From Diphasiastrum complanatum (lineage: Eukaryota; Streptophyta; Lycopodiopsida; Lycopodiales; Lycopodiaceae): DNA of 64,000 bases. Shown here in pieces: positions 12,690 to 24,465 of the stretch; position 1 is the stretch's first letter; each line of letters begins with the position of its first letter. The position numbers were made by a program, and so were the translations under genes. The notes under the pieces were generated by a model. It did no database searches. It worked only from the letters and a program-made list of their open reading frames with translations, and was not told the origin of the DNA. The stretch is taken from positions 48,952,933 through 49,016,932 of the forward strand of contig CM055104.1 of NCBI GenBank assembly GCA_029204225.1, written 5' to 3'.

Positions 12690-13041
12690 ACAACACCAAA
12701 CAAAACATAGTGGCATTGTCATATAGTCAAGTAGAGTACATTGGACTATGTCAAGCTATAAAGTACCAACTTAAACAACGAAACAAGAATTGATGCAACA
12801 AACTTCACAATCTACACTAAAACCAAGGTTTGTATGCAAAAATGACATCTTCCACAAGAGAAGAAAAAATATCAATTTGCAACACCATTTTGTCAAGGAT
12901 TTGGTAAAATTAGGATGCACAAATATAAGTTCTAGCAGGAATGATGACATTTTTGCTAATTACATGACCAAAGCATTAAGGACAGATAGATGTGTGAGAC
13001 TAAAAAATATGATGTGCATTATAGTCATAGATTGTAAATAG
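12690..13041 (+). pseudogene. Ty1/copia RNase H remnant
   Basis: Translation in changing frames gives the C-terminal copia RNase H signature: a degraded QNIVALSYSQVEYIG segment (normally an ALSTTEAEYIA-type motif) at about 12700-12760. It is followed by QHHFVKDLV and MTKALRTDRCVRLKN to a stop at 13041. The normal central acidic motif is degraded (FANYMTKAL in place of IADIFTKAL). It is non-functional. A purine-rich tract and a candidate LTR follow directly, as expected for the 3' end of an element. Confidence 0.7.
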
Positions 13042-13050
13042 CATATCATA

Positions 13051-13445
13051 TGGATGGGGGCATTGTGGATATGCCTTTAACTTATATGCAAGGTAATTGA
13101 TTTATAAAATCAATTAAATAATGAGAGTTAGTTGGTCACATTTATTGAGCGACCACGACCTAGCGGTGAACCACCCATATGAACAATGCTCACTTGGCAA
13201 ACATTAAGTAGTGGGATCATTTTCGGAGTCCTTGGCTCATGTACATTTCTTGCACATGAGACAAGCAAGACAAGCCTATTTAGTTACAAAGATTCCTTCT
13301 TGTATCATTTGTGTATGCCTTGTTGCAATTGTGATTACTTCTAATGTGCTTGATAGTTCCTAGTCAATAGTCTAAATTCATTGATAGTCAATTTATCAGT
13401 GCAAATGTAGGAATCTTACAGGTTCTTTTAATGCCAATCACCACA
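13051..13445 (+). repeat. Polypurine tract and candidate 3' LTR
   Basis: GGATGGGGGCA at 13052-13062 sits where the polypurine tract should be after RNase H. It is followed at 13064 by TGTGGATATG. A candidate end ATCACCACA lies at 13445, giving a ~382-bp LTR with TGTGG/CCACA termini. No second copy exists in the window to confirm it. Confidence 0.45.
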
Positions 13446-13740
13446 TCGCATTTTCAAGAGAAGTCGTTTTTGAAAGTAACTAATTGCCTTGCATTCCATC
13501 TTATTGAATGACCATTCTATTTTAAGTATTTGTATTTTCATACACTATCAATAAAAATATCATCTTTATGACAAGGCCTTTGGGATATACTATTCTTGTT
13601 TTGAGTATAGATGGGAATTGGTTAACAAGTATAATTAGTTCACAAACCAAATCCTTCACGACCAAATGGTAAAAAGACGTCATGACCATGATAATTAAGA
13701 TCCAAAACAACTCTTTGATGATGACATTTTAGATTGCCAT

Positions 13741-13875
13741 TGCATGGTAGAACATGCTCGATTTTGTTGGTTCCGCTGGATGGGACTAACTGGATTTAGA
13801 TTGCTTGTGCATGGTGGAACATGCTCGATTTTGTTGGTTCCGCTTGATGGGACCAATTGGATTTCGATGATTTCG
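13741..13875. repeat. Tandem duplication, 67-bp period
   Basis: The unit beginning TGCATGGTAGAACATGCTCG at 13741 is repeated from 13808 with few changes through GATGGGACYAAYTGGATTT. It lies ~500 bp downstream of the WRKY stop codon. The in-frame translation across it (13744-14028) has no recognised domain. Confidence 0.75.
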
Positions 13876-14375
13876 CCTGGAACAATTTGTTTGTGCTACA
13901 ATGCTTTTAGAGTTTCTTGGTGGAATTGGCTCAACCCAATTTCAAAATTACTTGGCAGAACCAATAAACCCAGTGGGTTCCACTATTCCACCATTTGGGC
14001 TCCAAGGCTAAGGGACTCACAAGCATGAATCTCTACTACACAAAAACGCAAACACAAATGGACATTCAATCCTCAAGTTTCTTAAACAATGATCTTGTAA
14101 CTTCTTTCCTCATTGGTCGCCTTTGTTTTGCAGCCACCTAAACAATCTGTTTTTCAAACCAAAGAGGCTCATATCTAAGTTGCCAACATGCCAAAACAGC
14201 CAGAATGAATCATATTGAAATCAGATATGTATGATGTATAGAAGTGTACAAAATGTGTCTATGAAAAGGAGAAAACCCCTTGAATGCTTTGAATTAACAG
14301 AAGTTTGGGGCCCATCTCTCTGGCTTGTTGTATAATGACGAAGTCTCGTCCAATGGGTACTGTTGTGTTGTCAGA

Positions 14376-15781
14376 TTATAATGTCATTGTTGTTGTCACA
14401 TTGCGAGCCATGATTCGAGCATGATCGTGCTCACCCTCGTAGGTAATTATCAGCATGGATGGATCGTCCAATGATCTCTCCACATGCTTCCTGGCACGAC
14501 ACCCTCTCATGGTGCTGCATTTGTAGTAACCCCTGAAGATCATGGCATAAACTTGGTGTTAGGATTTTGCTGGGAAAATTTGCTATGGATTCTGGATGAT
14601 TATAAGCATCATATGCAGCAGCACAAACAAATGTCAGACAATGCTGTATTGAATGCGATGGTTTACATACCTGGGATGGGGAGATCCTTTGATTGGCTTT
14701 TGCCCATATTTTCGCCATGAGTATTCGTCTGGTGGTATATCTGCTAGCTTGTTGCTGATTGCAGGCACTCTGATCGTCCTTTTGATTCTCAACTTCCTGC
14801 TAAGACGAAATAATGAAAAGAATGGTAAGGAATCAATTGTCAGGTAGAACAGTGCAACTAAGGATATTAATAACACACCGCAAGGAAGTTATGGTGATAC
14901 ACTGCGGAGCACAGATGTACACACATCACATTGACACATCATAAACCTCTATGCTTCTAGAGGTTACAGCATGCTCCATTTACAAATGGGTTACGCAATT
15001 TATCAGACGTTTCTTACTTGCGTTTAGAGCAATGGCATCTTCCGAGGCTTCCACACTTCCCGCTCATGTCTTCAACGTTGCCTAAGCATTTCTTCTTGAC
15101 TGATGATGATGTACGAGGCCAGAGTGGTGGAAGAGGCTGATGAAATGTGGAGGGCTTATCACTGGCAAGGCTACCATCGGCGCTCAAGGAAGACACGAAT
15201 GACCTAGATGCAGAGTGAGAGGGTACGCAGCTGGTAGAATATTCAAGAGTTCGGCCTAGTTTTCCTCCAACGATGCCGTTTGGGAAAATTTGAAAGTTTC
15301 TATACTGCTGTTGCAATTGTTGAAAAGCTGCAAGCTCAGCGGCACCAACGTTTGTTCCCGACGACAAACTTCTTTGGAATGGCATAAGCCGCCATGTTTG
15401 CTGTAACTGAGCAAACTCAGAAATAGGAGCAGGGGCGGATGGATTCGTATGGACCGAGGGACTCCGTGAATTGATTTGGAAGCGATCGATGGGTTCTGTG
15501 AAAGAAGATGAAAGTCCTGCCAAAGAAGAGTTTTGGGATCCCTTCGGTCCTTTGCGAAATCTTGCGTGTCCGTTTCTGCTTAGCAGGGAGACAACCTTTC
15601 TGAAATTGCTAATGGCTTGAACCGCATCGGAACTGTAGTCGTGCTGCAAATGGTGCTGATGTTGCTGCTGTGAAAGAATATGCAGAAACTGATGTGCATT
15701 TTCCAAGCCACTCCGCAAAGCCTCCTGGAGCTCATGGCCTCTATCGATCACGTCTGGACGAACATGAACAGCGACGTCCAT
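14376..15781 (-). CDS. WRKY transcription factor, group IId (three exons)
   Basis: A sequence-specific nuclear transcription factor that binds W-box DNA (TTGAC[CT]). Minus-strand exons are 15781-15018, 14796-14671 and 14532-14376, giving 348 residues. Introns are 221 and 138 bp with GT..AG ends (donors GTAAGA and GTATGT). The second splits the Arg codon just after the WRKY heptapeptide region, the conserved WRKY intron position. Domains in order: a basic HARF/C-motif region with [10 protein letters not shown] and GHARFRKG (calmodulin-binding type in group IId), a Ser-rich middle, a plant zinc cluster with GRCHCSKR and [17 protein letters not shown], and a C-X5-C-X23-H-X-H finger. All zinc ligands are present. 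One oddity is CRARKHVER where CPARKHVER is usual. I chose the Met at 15781 ([10 protein letters not shown]) because the extra N-terminal residues from an in-frame Met at 15811 are hydrophobic and atypical. Relatives are Arabidopsis WRKY7/11/15/17/21/39/74; orthology cannot be set from this window. Confidence 0.93.
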
Positions 15782-15856
15782 AATGAAAATAAGGCAACAA
15801 AATGGCTCCAAGTTTTGCGATCTTCAACAGGATTTGCAGGTGCTTGCACCTGCGCA

Positions 15857-15864
15857 TATAAATA
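15857..15864 (-). promoter_or_regulatory. Candidate TATA box of the WRKY gene
   Basis: TATTTATA on the minus strand, 76 bases upstream of the chosen start codon. This would place transcription start near 15825-15832 and leave a short leader of ~45-50 nt. It is supported by position and composition only. Confidence 0.45.
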
Positions 15865-15865
15865 G

Positions 15866-17380
15866 CACTCAACAGTGAGAGTTTTTATCCACAAGATGCT
15901 TTTCCAAGCTGAAAAGGAATTGCCATTTTTGCTACTTTCTAACTTGCAGGGCCCAGTAACAGGAAGGATAGAGATTTAATTAGCACAAAAGGATGGGCCT
16001 TTTGCAAAACGAAGCTACAGTTACCACGTACGATATTGTAGCTCGCGCAGAAGTTGTGGTCTTTGAGACACGCTTTAGTCAGCTCCATACAGTGATAGTT
16101 CAAGATGCTTTTGGCACGTCATATACAAAATCTTCTAGTCGCTCAGGACCTTCTGGAATCATCCTTGTTTGGGAGGACTTTCTCATATATACAATTCCTA
16201 TTCACTTCGGCCTAACTAGGGATCTTCCTCATTCGTGATAACGTTTCTTTGGGTGCTATAACCAGAGGCTGGCGCAAGCAATGTGTGTTATTGGTGGAAG
16301 TCTGAAGGAGTCAACAGGAAGAAAAAGCGTGGCATAAACAAAGAAAAGACGAAGCTGAGCAATATTTGTTGGGTGTTGATTGACAGGGACTCTCTAGAGA
16401 CGTCTAAAATATAACTGCTCTATACAGGAGTCGAGAACTTGTCTCTACAGAACCTTGCAAGCATTAACAGTGTATCACCATTGCAACATAAGTCAAACAT
16501 CCACTTAAAATGTGAAAATATCGCATACAGATACACTAGACAAACGCAAAATGCCAAATCCTTAAGATAATCCTAATGTATCTACAAGCTGGAAAAACAT
16601 ACCAAAAATACGACAGCATCTAGAAACCGTATGAAGCCGAAAGGAAGGAGGCAAGCCCAAACTAAGCTTTGCCTCATTCAAAGCATAGCTCAGCAATATA
16701 TAACAGAACAGACAAGGTGGTAGAAAGCAAGCAATTGGGTCAATCACAGAGGAGCTTTCAAGCCAATTCAATCAAAATGCGTGCTGGTGGCAGATTCAGA
16801 TGCAAAGGTTCAAAGAGCGGGAACCAGAAAACACAACCAAAGTCATACAAATTTTCTGTATAAGAAATACTGGACATGGGCTTCGAAAAAAGCTCCCAGT
16901 CCTACTTGAAAACCCGGATGACGGTGAGGTGATACGATGAACAGATTGACAGGGGCCCAGAAAAGAACATCATATCCATTCTACGGCAGCTTTCCTCTTG
17001 CTCCTCATCATCACCATCACGATCCTTCCTCTCTCCCCCCCCCCCTCTCTCTCTCTGCTCCTCTCTGTTCGTAGGAATCAACTTTTGACTGGGAAGGAAG
17101 AAGCGTCTCCGTCAGTCAGTTTCCAGCACAACGCAGCAGTAGGAAGTTAACGGCGAATGTAGCGGCGTCAGCTTGCCTGCCCACAAAAAGAGAAAAAGAA
17201 CACAAAGGGGTTTTGCGTGTAAACGCGAGAAAAATACGAAAAGCTTTTCCAAAAGAAAATGATGCATGTAATATGCTAAGAAGAAGAAGGCCTCTTATGT
17301 TTCCTAGAAGAAAGAATTTTTTTTCTTTTTACCACAGCTGCTAATCATCTCTCTCTCTCTCTCTCTCTCTCTTGTTGGAC
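15866..17380. other. WRKY upstream region with pyrimidine tracts
   Basis: No second gene is supported here. A C/T-rich stretch at about 17028-17076 (a C run of 11 or more flanked by CT repeats) and a (CT)n microsatellite at about 17347-17371 lie 1.2-1.6 kb upstream of the WRKY gene. No retroelement domain is visible, so this looks like unique promoter-proximal sequence. Confidence 0.5.
16309..17090. promoter_or_regulatory. Three W-box elements upstream of the WRKY gene
   Basis: TTGACT, a perfect TTGAC[CT] W-box, occurs on the minus strand at 16309-16314 and 16491-16496 and on the plus strand at 17085-17090. All lie within ~1.3 kb upstream of the WRKY start codon. WRKY genes are commonly controlled by WRKY proteins, so auto- or cross-regulation is plausible. 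A six-base motif occurs by chance often enough that this is only suggestive. Confidence 0.4.
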
Positions 17381-19111
17381 AGAATATGTTTTTTCCTTCA
17401 ATCCTCCAATGGGACCAAAAAACATACGAAAAAGGGATGTTCCTGTCACCTCTACTTCCAATGCTTAATCATACAAGGTTTCGAGTTTCGAGAAAAAAAG
17501 GGGATGATACCCTTGATTTGTTAATCAAGAAAATACAACACAAATCAATGCCTGTCATGCACCCTTTTTGACAACCCAACAAAAAAACATGCTCACCTTG
17601 ATTTTGATTTTGATAGGTTCTTTCAACATTCATGGACCAAAAGGTTGTTGCCTTCCATTTTGAGCAAGCTCAAGTTTTTCTTACACATTGTACACCTCTT
17701 ATGTGAATTCACTTTTTTAAGTGATGAAGAACTAATAGATATCAAAGCTTTTAACTTATAAAATTTGATTTATGTTTAAAATTAGTAAAGACCTTATAAG
17801 TATTTGTATTATTTTAATAATTTTTTGTTCTCATATGTCACAATTGGAGTTGAATCCTTGACCACGTAGGAATACTGATTTCTATAATTTAACATTCAAT
17901 TGGAAAAAGTTTATGGGCACCTTCTTACAGCTCTATTGTGAGCCAAGCCCCAAGACTACTAGAATCTAGATATAACCCAATTATCTTTTGAAACTATAAG
18001 CACACATCTTAAGCACTTTCATTACATAACTAGTTTACATGAAAAGAAAAACTCAAGCTTTAATATTTGACAGGTCCATAACCTTTAAGGGGCTAGAGAA
18101 TGTAGGTTATTGGAAACCTTAAAATATATTGTAGTACATTAAGTAAAATAGGTTCTTTTCAATGACTTAGGTTTCTCACAAGCCACGACAAAGATTTAAT
18201 GCAAAATGAAGTCATACTTGCATCCCTCTAAGTAGATAACTTCGATATGCATGTTGCTTTCACATTTTTGCCATCATTAGTGTTGTTGCATAATTGAAAG
18301 CATTCAAGACTTGGCGAGGTCATATGTGGCCTATAGAAAGGGCAATAGAATCATAAAATCACAATACTAGTGATGAAAACACTCTAGATTAGCCTCCAAA
18401 ACCAAGATTACTCTTCATTGATAATTATGGCCAATGTGGCTCTATATACATGAGTGGGAGCTCGAGCTGCTGCTGACTCAACTAATCTAGCACGTGTGAG
18501 AGTGCCTAGTCATCAATAGATCCACTAATCATATCTAACTTTGCACATGGTCCATGATTTTTTTGATTTAAGCCACCTCCTTGATTTTGGGCAATTTTCC
18601 TAATTCATAGGAACTTGGATAAATATCTCCTACAAATGCAAACTCGCATTCTACTGATGTTTCCACACTTCTGAGCAGTCCTCTACACATGGGAGATCAC
18701 TCCTAATCTCATGGTATAGCATTTCCTACCAATAAAATGATGCCAAGTGGCATATCACTAAAAAACAAGATTTTGGCAATTGTAGCCACTAGATGTCAAA
18801 TAGAATGAAATTTAAAAACTATATGACTAATCTAAATGGCATGAACATTAATTTCATATGTGGGAATAGGCTCCACACATCTGTAATGATGATATGTAAA
18901 TGGATTTTTCCTAGATCAAGCAACAATTTGACTATTTTCACACGTGAGAGGCTGTACAGTACTAGTTTTGAAGCTGTCCTTTTCAATTTGATGCAAAGTC
19001 CCACTCATACACCCAAAAAGAGAGCTTTTTAGTGCATTTTCAAGCTTGTCATGCATGTCTCTATTCCTATGATTAGTTCTTGGATTAGATCATTAAATTG
19101 ATTGATTAAGA
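17381..19111. other. Spacer, nothing recognised
   Basis: AT-rich sequence with only short frames and no domain, PBS or paired LTR found. Confidence 0.45.
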
Positions 19112-19590
19112 GCTTGTTTCAGTTAAGAATGTCTAAAGTAGATAGTGTTTTGAGCCATCTCAACACTTTCAAAAACCTTATGGAGTAGATGACTGCAACT
19201 GGATCAGTCATTGAAGATTCAGAGCAATGATGACTCTATTATCGAGTCTACCTGAAGCTTATGAAACCTGGGTTATGGCTATTTCAACCCAACAACATCT
19301 CACTCTATCAAGAGTCAATTCGATGCTACTTCAAGAGGATATCGGACGAAATGCATTCTCTTCTAGCTCAGGATCAGATCCTCAAGTTCTATTCTCAAAG
19401 TAAAATCAGAAGTTCAGATCCCAGAGATCTACAAAGTCAGATTATTTTGACAAGAGGAGCAACATGCAACTTGTATCAAATACAACATCAACTTCAAAGC
19501 CTTCATCATTCTAGCCGAGAGAGAACCTATTCTGTAAATATTGTAAGAAGACTGATAATCTTATCAAATCGGATTTCAGAAAAATGATGT
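19112..19590 (+). pseudogene. Ty1/copia gag remnant (central part)
   Basis: Plus-strand pieces in shifting frames encode the middle and C-terminal parts of a copia Gag. In order: a LRMS..DSVLSHLNTFKNL segment, MTATGSVIE, LLSSLPEAYE.WVMAISTQ, LSRVNSMLLQED, then a basic stretch and a damaged zinc knuckle (CKYCKKTDN, lacking the Gly-His pair). It is closely related in order and wording to the minus-strand gag at 53433-54243, so both belong to one lineage. Stops and at least one frameshift make it non-functional. It abuts an integrase fragment of opposite orientation at 19598. Confidence 0.8.
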
Positions 19591-19597
19591 AAAGTTT

Positions 19598-20303
19598 CTA
19601 TCCAATGTTCTTCACATTCCAAATCTTACTAAAATCTGCTATATTGTGAGATTCATAAAAAAGTACATCTCGACTTACAACAACTTTCTTGGAAATAGGA
19701 TCAAATATCCTATAAGCTTTACTATTTTCACTATAATCAACGAAGATGTCTTTGAATGAAGTAACATCTTCCTTCTTCCTTACTTCTAAAGGAATGTGTA
19801 CATAACAAGTACAACCAAAAACTTTCAGATCACTAAGATTTGGCTTTTTGCCAAAAGGTGTGAATCCTTCAATGGCACCATTAGTTGAGTCTATTGCATA
19901 GAAAGTTTGCACATAAAATAGCTTCTCCCCAAAATGAAATAAGAAGAGATGCATCTAACCTCAATGCCTTAGCACACTCACATAAGGTTCTATTTTTCCT
20001 TTCGGCCACTCCATTTTGTTGAGGAGTCTATTTGGATATAAATTCTCTCCTAATGCCATTAGTTTCACAAAACTCTTTCGTCCTATTGGAGATGTACTCC
20101 CCTCCATTATCACATCTTAATACTTTTATGCTAGTATTAAGTTGCTTTTCCACAAAAGTTTTGAGCTTCACAAAGGACTCAAACACATGATTTTTCTTAG
20201 ACAAGAGGAAGATCCAAGAGTATCTTGATTTATCAATCACAAAAAAAAAAAATTGTGAGTATTGATATATTACCATACTTTTATTATTCTCATTCATAAT
20301 CAT
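19598..20303 (-). pseudogene. Ty1/copia integrase fragment
   Basis: Minus-strand integrase core and C-terminal region. The core shows YSWIFLLSKKNHVFESF, VLRCDNGGEYISN (second catalytic Asp) and, after a frame break, a GVAERKNRT-like segment supplying the catalytic Glu. The C-terminal part has LKVFGCTCYVHIP, FVDYSENSKAYRIFDP and VVVSRDVLFYE. The zinc-binding N-terminus and first Asp are not present. The element's protease, RT and LTRs are also absent. A run of ten A residues at about 20241-20250 adds a Phe tract to the frame and may mark a slippage site. Confidence 0.8.
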
Positions 20304-20879
20304 CTATTATTAAATAGCTAATCTGATTATTTATCTCTTGCAGATGTATATGAGTCCAACATAAATCTCTTGCAAGTGTGTTAGATATAGTACACATTAA
20401 TATTGGACAGTTTGGGCAAATAGTGCCAATTCCATTACCTAGTTCTGGAAGTGATGAATGGGTTACTCCAGATGTTGTAGTTTCAGAATCCTTTCATTGT
20501 AAGCTTTATAATGATGTTAAAAATTCATTAAAGATAAGCACGAGATCAAAAACAGTCCGATTAAGTTGGTTTATTTCTTTAAATATATTTGTGAATTTTT
20601 TTTCAAGTGTCAATGTACACAAAACTCCAACGTAGTTTAAATGCAAAAATTTATTGCATAGTTTATTATTTGAGCTTATGGATGAAGGCTGGGACAAAAA
20701 CTCAAATGGAGATATAGAATGCATAATCAAAATGTCTTTCGTTATCAAATAGAAAAACAAATGTTGAGCCTATGCTTCCATTACCAAATATGGAAAATGA
20801 TTAAAAGTCAATGGGTGCCACTCGATCAAGACTTTGAAGCTAGTGGTGTTGTCCGATTTTGAGAACGACATGGAATATT
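20304..20879. other. Spacer, nothing recognised
   Basis: Short unrelated frames only. It separates the copia integrase from the gypsy RNase H. Confidence 0.45.
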
Positions 20880-22165
20880 TTAGAATATGACAAGAGGGAT
20901 ATCATCGGCACATAAAGGTGTTGCATCTATATAAAATAGACATGCATCCGGTAACTTATCATTTATTGGCTCATCAAATGCTTCAACATTGGGTAATTGT
21001 GAAAGATGATCAGCCAAGAAATGTTGTGATCCTTTTTGAATAACAACTCTAAAGTTGAACTCTAGAAGTATCAACAACCATCATGCAATGCGTCATGTTT
21101 TGCATGGTTTATTCAGTAGATATAGGAGAGCATGATGGTTGGTATAAAAGACAAAAACCTGGCCTAGCAAATAATGACAAAATTGTTGAACAACATAGAC
21201 CATTGCTAATGCTTCTCTGTCTATAGTAGAATAGTTGACCTTAGCTGGAACTAGCTGATGGCTTAGGAAATGGATTGGGAAATCCTTTTCGAATTCTCTG
21301 GGTTGTGTTAAAATAGCACTAATGGCATACTTACTAGCATACGTATGCACATGGAACTCCTTATTATAATCAGGCACACGAAGAATCGGTGCGGTGACTA
21401 AAGTTTGTTTGAGGTCTTTGAAGGCTTTAATCTGTTCTTCAGTTGGATTAGTAACAATTTTCTATACTAACCTTGCTTTATCGACGAAGTGTATTATAAA
21501 AATTCGATAGTAACCCGTGTGGCCAAGAGAACATAAATTTCCTTCAATGTACCTGGTAGCATCATTTTGAGAATCACCCTAATCTTTTCGAGATTAGTGG
21601 CTATACCATTTCGAGAAATAATATGGCCCGGTACTACATGGGTAACCCAGATCTGGCACTTTTTGAGATTCAACAAAATTCCGAACCTTCGACAAAGAAT
21701 GAACACTTGTTCAAGGGCATTGAGATGCTTATCCTCAGATGAATGTACACCAAGATCGTCGAGATAAATCTCTAGATGCTTGTGTAACAGATCCTTGAAA
21801 GCTCGTTGCATCACCCTTTGGAATGTTGATGGGGCATTGCACAGACTGAATGGCATAACAATATACATGAACGTGCCAAACTCTATAATAAACATCATTT
21901 TCTAATAATCTTCAAGAGCAATTTGGACTAAGAAATAGCCACTAAAGCCATCCAGGAAGCTAAAAGCTTCTACGGTCTTGCTGAGAGAAAGAACATAACC
22001 TTAGTCAAATCAACAAAGTGCATGTTATCAGATGCGACACTTCTAAAGTCCTTATGAGCTGAAGCTGTTTCAACAACATTCTATATTTAGAACAGATGTC
22101 CTACTAAAGGTCTCTCAAACAAAACACCATTCAAAGTTTGGATAGGTACCAAACCTTCTCTATCA
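20880..22165 (-). pseudogene. Ty3/gypsy reverse transcriptase-RNase H fragment
   Basis: The only clear Ty3/gypsy pol in the window. The minus strand from ~22165 reads into an RT with SFLDGFSGY, FGTFMYIVMPFSLCNAPSTF, then IYLDDLGVHSSE (catalytic YLDD intact) and LNLKKCQIW. It continues through a spacer (TNPTEEQIKAFKDL) to RNase H (VHTYASKYAISAILTQ, VNYSTIDREALAMVY, HHALLYLL). The first RNase H acidic residue is lost (TYAS where TDAS is usual). The segment ends around a LADHLSQLP motif that normally precedes integrase; integrase, protease and gag are missing. The left end is at a stop near 20880; the right end abuts copia sequence of opposite orientation. Confidence 0.85.
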
Positions 22166-24155
22166 AGCTTAGAAGTTTTTGGATGTACTGCTTATGCGCA
22201 GATTTCTCATGATCTCAGGAAGAAGCTCGACTTTCAGAGTATCAAATGTATTTTTATTAGCTACACTACTTCAGATGAAGCTTAGAAGTTGTTCGATCCT
22301 ATCGAATCGAAAATATTCACTAGCCGAAATGTCATCTTCATCGAAGATCGGTTTATCGACCTCAAGGAAAAAAACAAAGCCCATGTAGCCGACTTGTCTT
22401 GTCAACAACAAATCCGAAGATGACGATGTTGCAGTTCAACAACTACAACATGATGAAAATGATCAACTTCCTCTATTACCCAGAAGATCATCAAGAGCTA
22501 GCAGACCACATATCAAGTATATCGATGAGTCTGCAGCCTACCTTGTTCAGCAGTCGACGACTGTCGAAGAGGCACTCAATCAGCCCAATTCTGATCTTTG
22601 GAAAGAAGCTATGGATAAAGAGTATTCATCTCTTATCAAGAACTAGACATGAACGATTGTCGAATTACCTGCTAGCACAAACGTAGTTGATTGCAAATGG
22701 ATTTTAGAAGTCAAGTACAAAGCAGACGGAAGCATCGATAGAAGAAAAGCTCGACTTGTCACCAGAGGATTTTCTCAGGTATACAATGTCGATTACACTG
22801 AGACCTTCAGTCCAGTAGTCAAACATTCTTCTATTCGACTTTTAGTATCGTTTGCCATTGCAGTAGATTTGTAAATACATCAAATGGATGTACATATAGC
22901 ATATCTCAATGGAATTATTGAAGAAGACATTTACATGGTGCAACCCAAAGGTTATATTATCGAAGGTAAACACAATCATGTATGTAAACTCCATAAAGCA
23001 CTTTATGGCTTGAAGCAATCTGCTCGAGCATGGTTTCAAATGATCAATACTTTTCTTATTGATCACGGCTACACACCAAGCTCCTCATATTCGAATGTTT
23101 ACTTTAAGACAGTGCAACAGTCTTTTATCAGTATCACTTTATATGTCGATGACACATTGCTTTTCGACAATAGTATCGATCTGATAAAAGAAGTCAAGAC
23201 AATGCTATCTTCCGAATTCGACATGACCGATCTGGTGGGCGAAGCTCATTTCTACCTTGGTATTCAAATCCACAGAGACATAAATTGAAAGTTGATCTAC
23301 ATTACTCAACATAGGTACATCTACAATATGTTAGTCAGATATAATCTGGTTAATTGCAAGTTAGCTCTCTCACCAATGAAACTAGGTCTCAAATTGTCAA
23401 AGGACCAGTGTCCTAAAACAATCAAAGAGAAAGAGCAGATGTGTGAGTATCCTCATCATTCAATAATAGGATCTCTTACGTACGCAATGATCTGTACCAA
23501 GCCAGACATAGCTTTTGCAGTCAGCTCCCTAAGTTAGTTTATGAATAACTTTGGTATAACACATTGGAAGGCCCTTATCAGAGTTATAAGATATCTTCAA
23601 GCTACTATGACTTTTGCATTTGTTATGGAGTAGTCGACAATGACAAACTCAATTTACTCATAGGTTACACAGATACACGTTGGTCATGAGATGTAGCCAT
23701 CGACGTAAATCCACTTCTGGATTTACATTCCTCTTCAACAATGGTCCAAAAATGGTCCATTTTTTTGGAACAGTCACAAGCAACCTTTGACAGCTCTATC
23801 TTCTACAGAATCAAAGTATATCGCAGCCTCACAAGCTACAAAGAAAGCAATCTGGCTGAAGGACTTACTTTCAGATATCAGTCTGAATCAATATGCTCCG
23901 ACATTACTATTTTATGATAATCAAAGTGCCATTGCCTTGTCAGTCAACCCTAGGTTTCATTCTAGGAGTAAGCACATTGAGATTAAGTATCACTATGTTA
24001 GAAGCAAAGTTCTTGACAAAGAGGTCAGATTGCAGTACTGTCAAATGCAAGATATGACAGCAGATATTTTTACCAGAGCATTAAGCTTGGCTACACATAG
24101 AAAATTATGTGCAGAACTAAGTATCAAGGTCAAGGCATTCATGGATTCAGATTAA
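22166..24155 (+). pseudogene. Ty1/copia family A: integrase tail, RT and RNase H
   Basis: The 3' half of a copia pol on the plus strand. It begins abruptly in the integrase C-terminus (FGCTAYAQI, RKKLDFQS), then a linker (RRSSRASRPH). RT follows with YTETFSPVVKHSSIRLL, YLNGIIEEDIYMVQPKG, LYGLKQSARAWF and LYVDDTLLF, which is an intact catalytic motif. RNase H has ALSSTESKYIAASQA, a FYDNQSAIAL segment and MTADIFTRAL, and ends with a stop at 24153-24155. Interrupting stops, a frameshift around 23590-23790 and point losses make it inactive. A polypurine tract and LTR start follow. It matches the minus-strand copy at 44852-48210 closely in motif wording. Confidence 0.88.
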
Positions 24156-24330
24156 GGGGGAGTGTTGGATTATTCTCCTACTAATCGACTAATCGACATT
24201 TTAATCTTCATCCAACTCATTATCCAGACCTGCACTTTTTTTTTTGTGTTTCTACACATTGTGCAAAACTATTTGGAAATGGCTCACAGGTGGCTCTGAC
24301 GTTTATTGACATCATCAACAAACTTCGAAA
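24155..24330 (+). repeat. PPT and start of family A 3' LTR
   Basis: AAGGGGGAG at 24154-24162 directly follows the RNase H stop. It is followed by TGTTGGATTATT at 24163. The first ~60 bases resemble the start of the complete LTR at 33861-34588 (opposite strand), including a CGACTAATCGA motif. The right end cannot be found; resemblance fades by about 24290, so the LTR is truncated or diverged. Confidence 0.7.
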
Positions 24331-24465
24331 CTCTCGGGCACTTCAGTGACTTCGGAGACTCCGGCCACTTCAACGACTTCGGAGATTTTGGCCACTCCGG
24401 CCACTTTGACGACTTCGGCTATTTTGTTAACTTCAACCACTTTGGAGACTTCGGCCATGGTTGAT
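24325..24465 (+). repeat. Short-period minisatellite (9-base theme)
   Basis: About 15 imperfect 9-base units on the theme GACTTCGGA / GACTCCGGC / CACTTCAAC follow one another. It lies just downstream of the LTR start, so it is either an LTR-internal expansion or new sequence. It is more GC-rich than its surroundings. Confidence 0.65.

Noticed and set aside
13744-14028. 94-codon frame across the 67-bp duplication
   Set aside because: Its length comes from duplication of an open segment; no family resemblance.
14431-14720. 95- and 78-codon frames across the WRKY exons
   Set aside because: They are out-of-frame or antisense to the WRKY exons, whose splice sites and domain order are clear.
15782-15811. 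Upstream in-frame Met as the WRKY start
   Set aside because: It would add ten hydrophobic residues not typical of group IId N-termini. The Met at 15781 fits better, though transcript data would be needed to settle it.
15866-17380. A second host gene divergent from WRKY
   Set aside because: Short frames only, with no domain or credible splice structure; better treated as promoter and upstream DNA.
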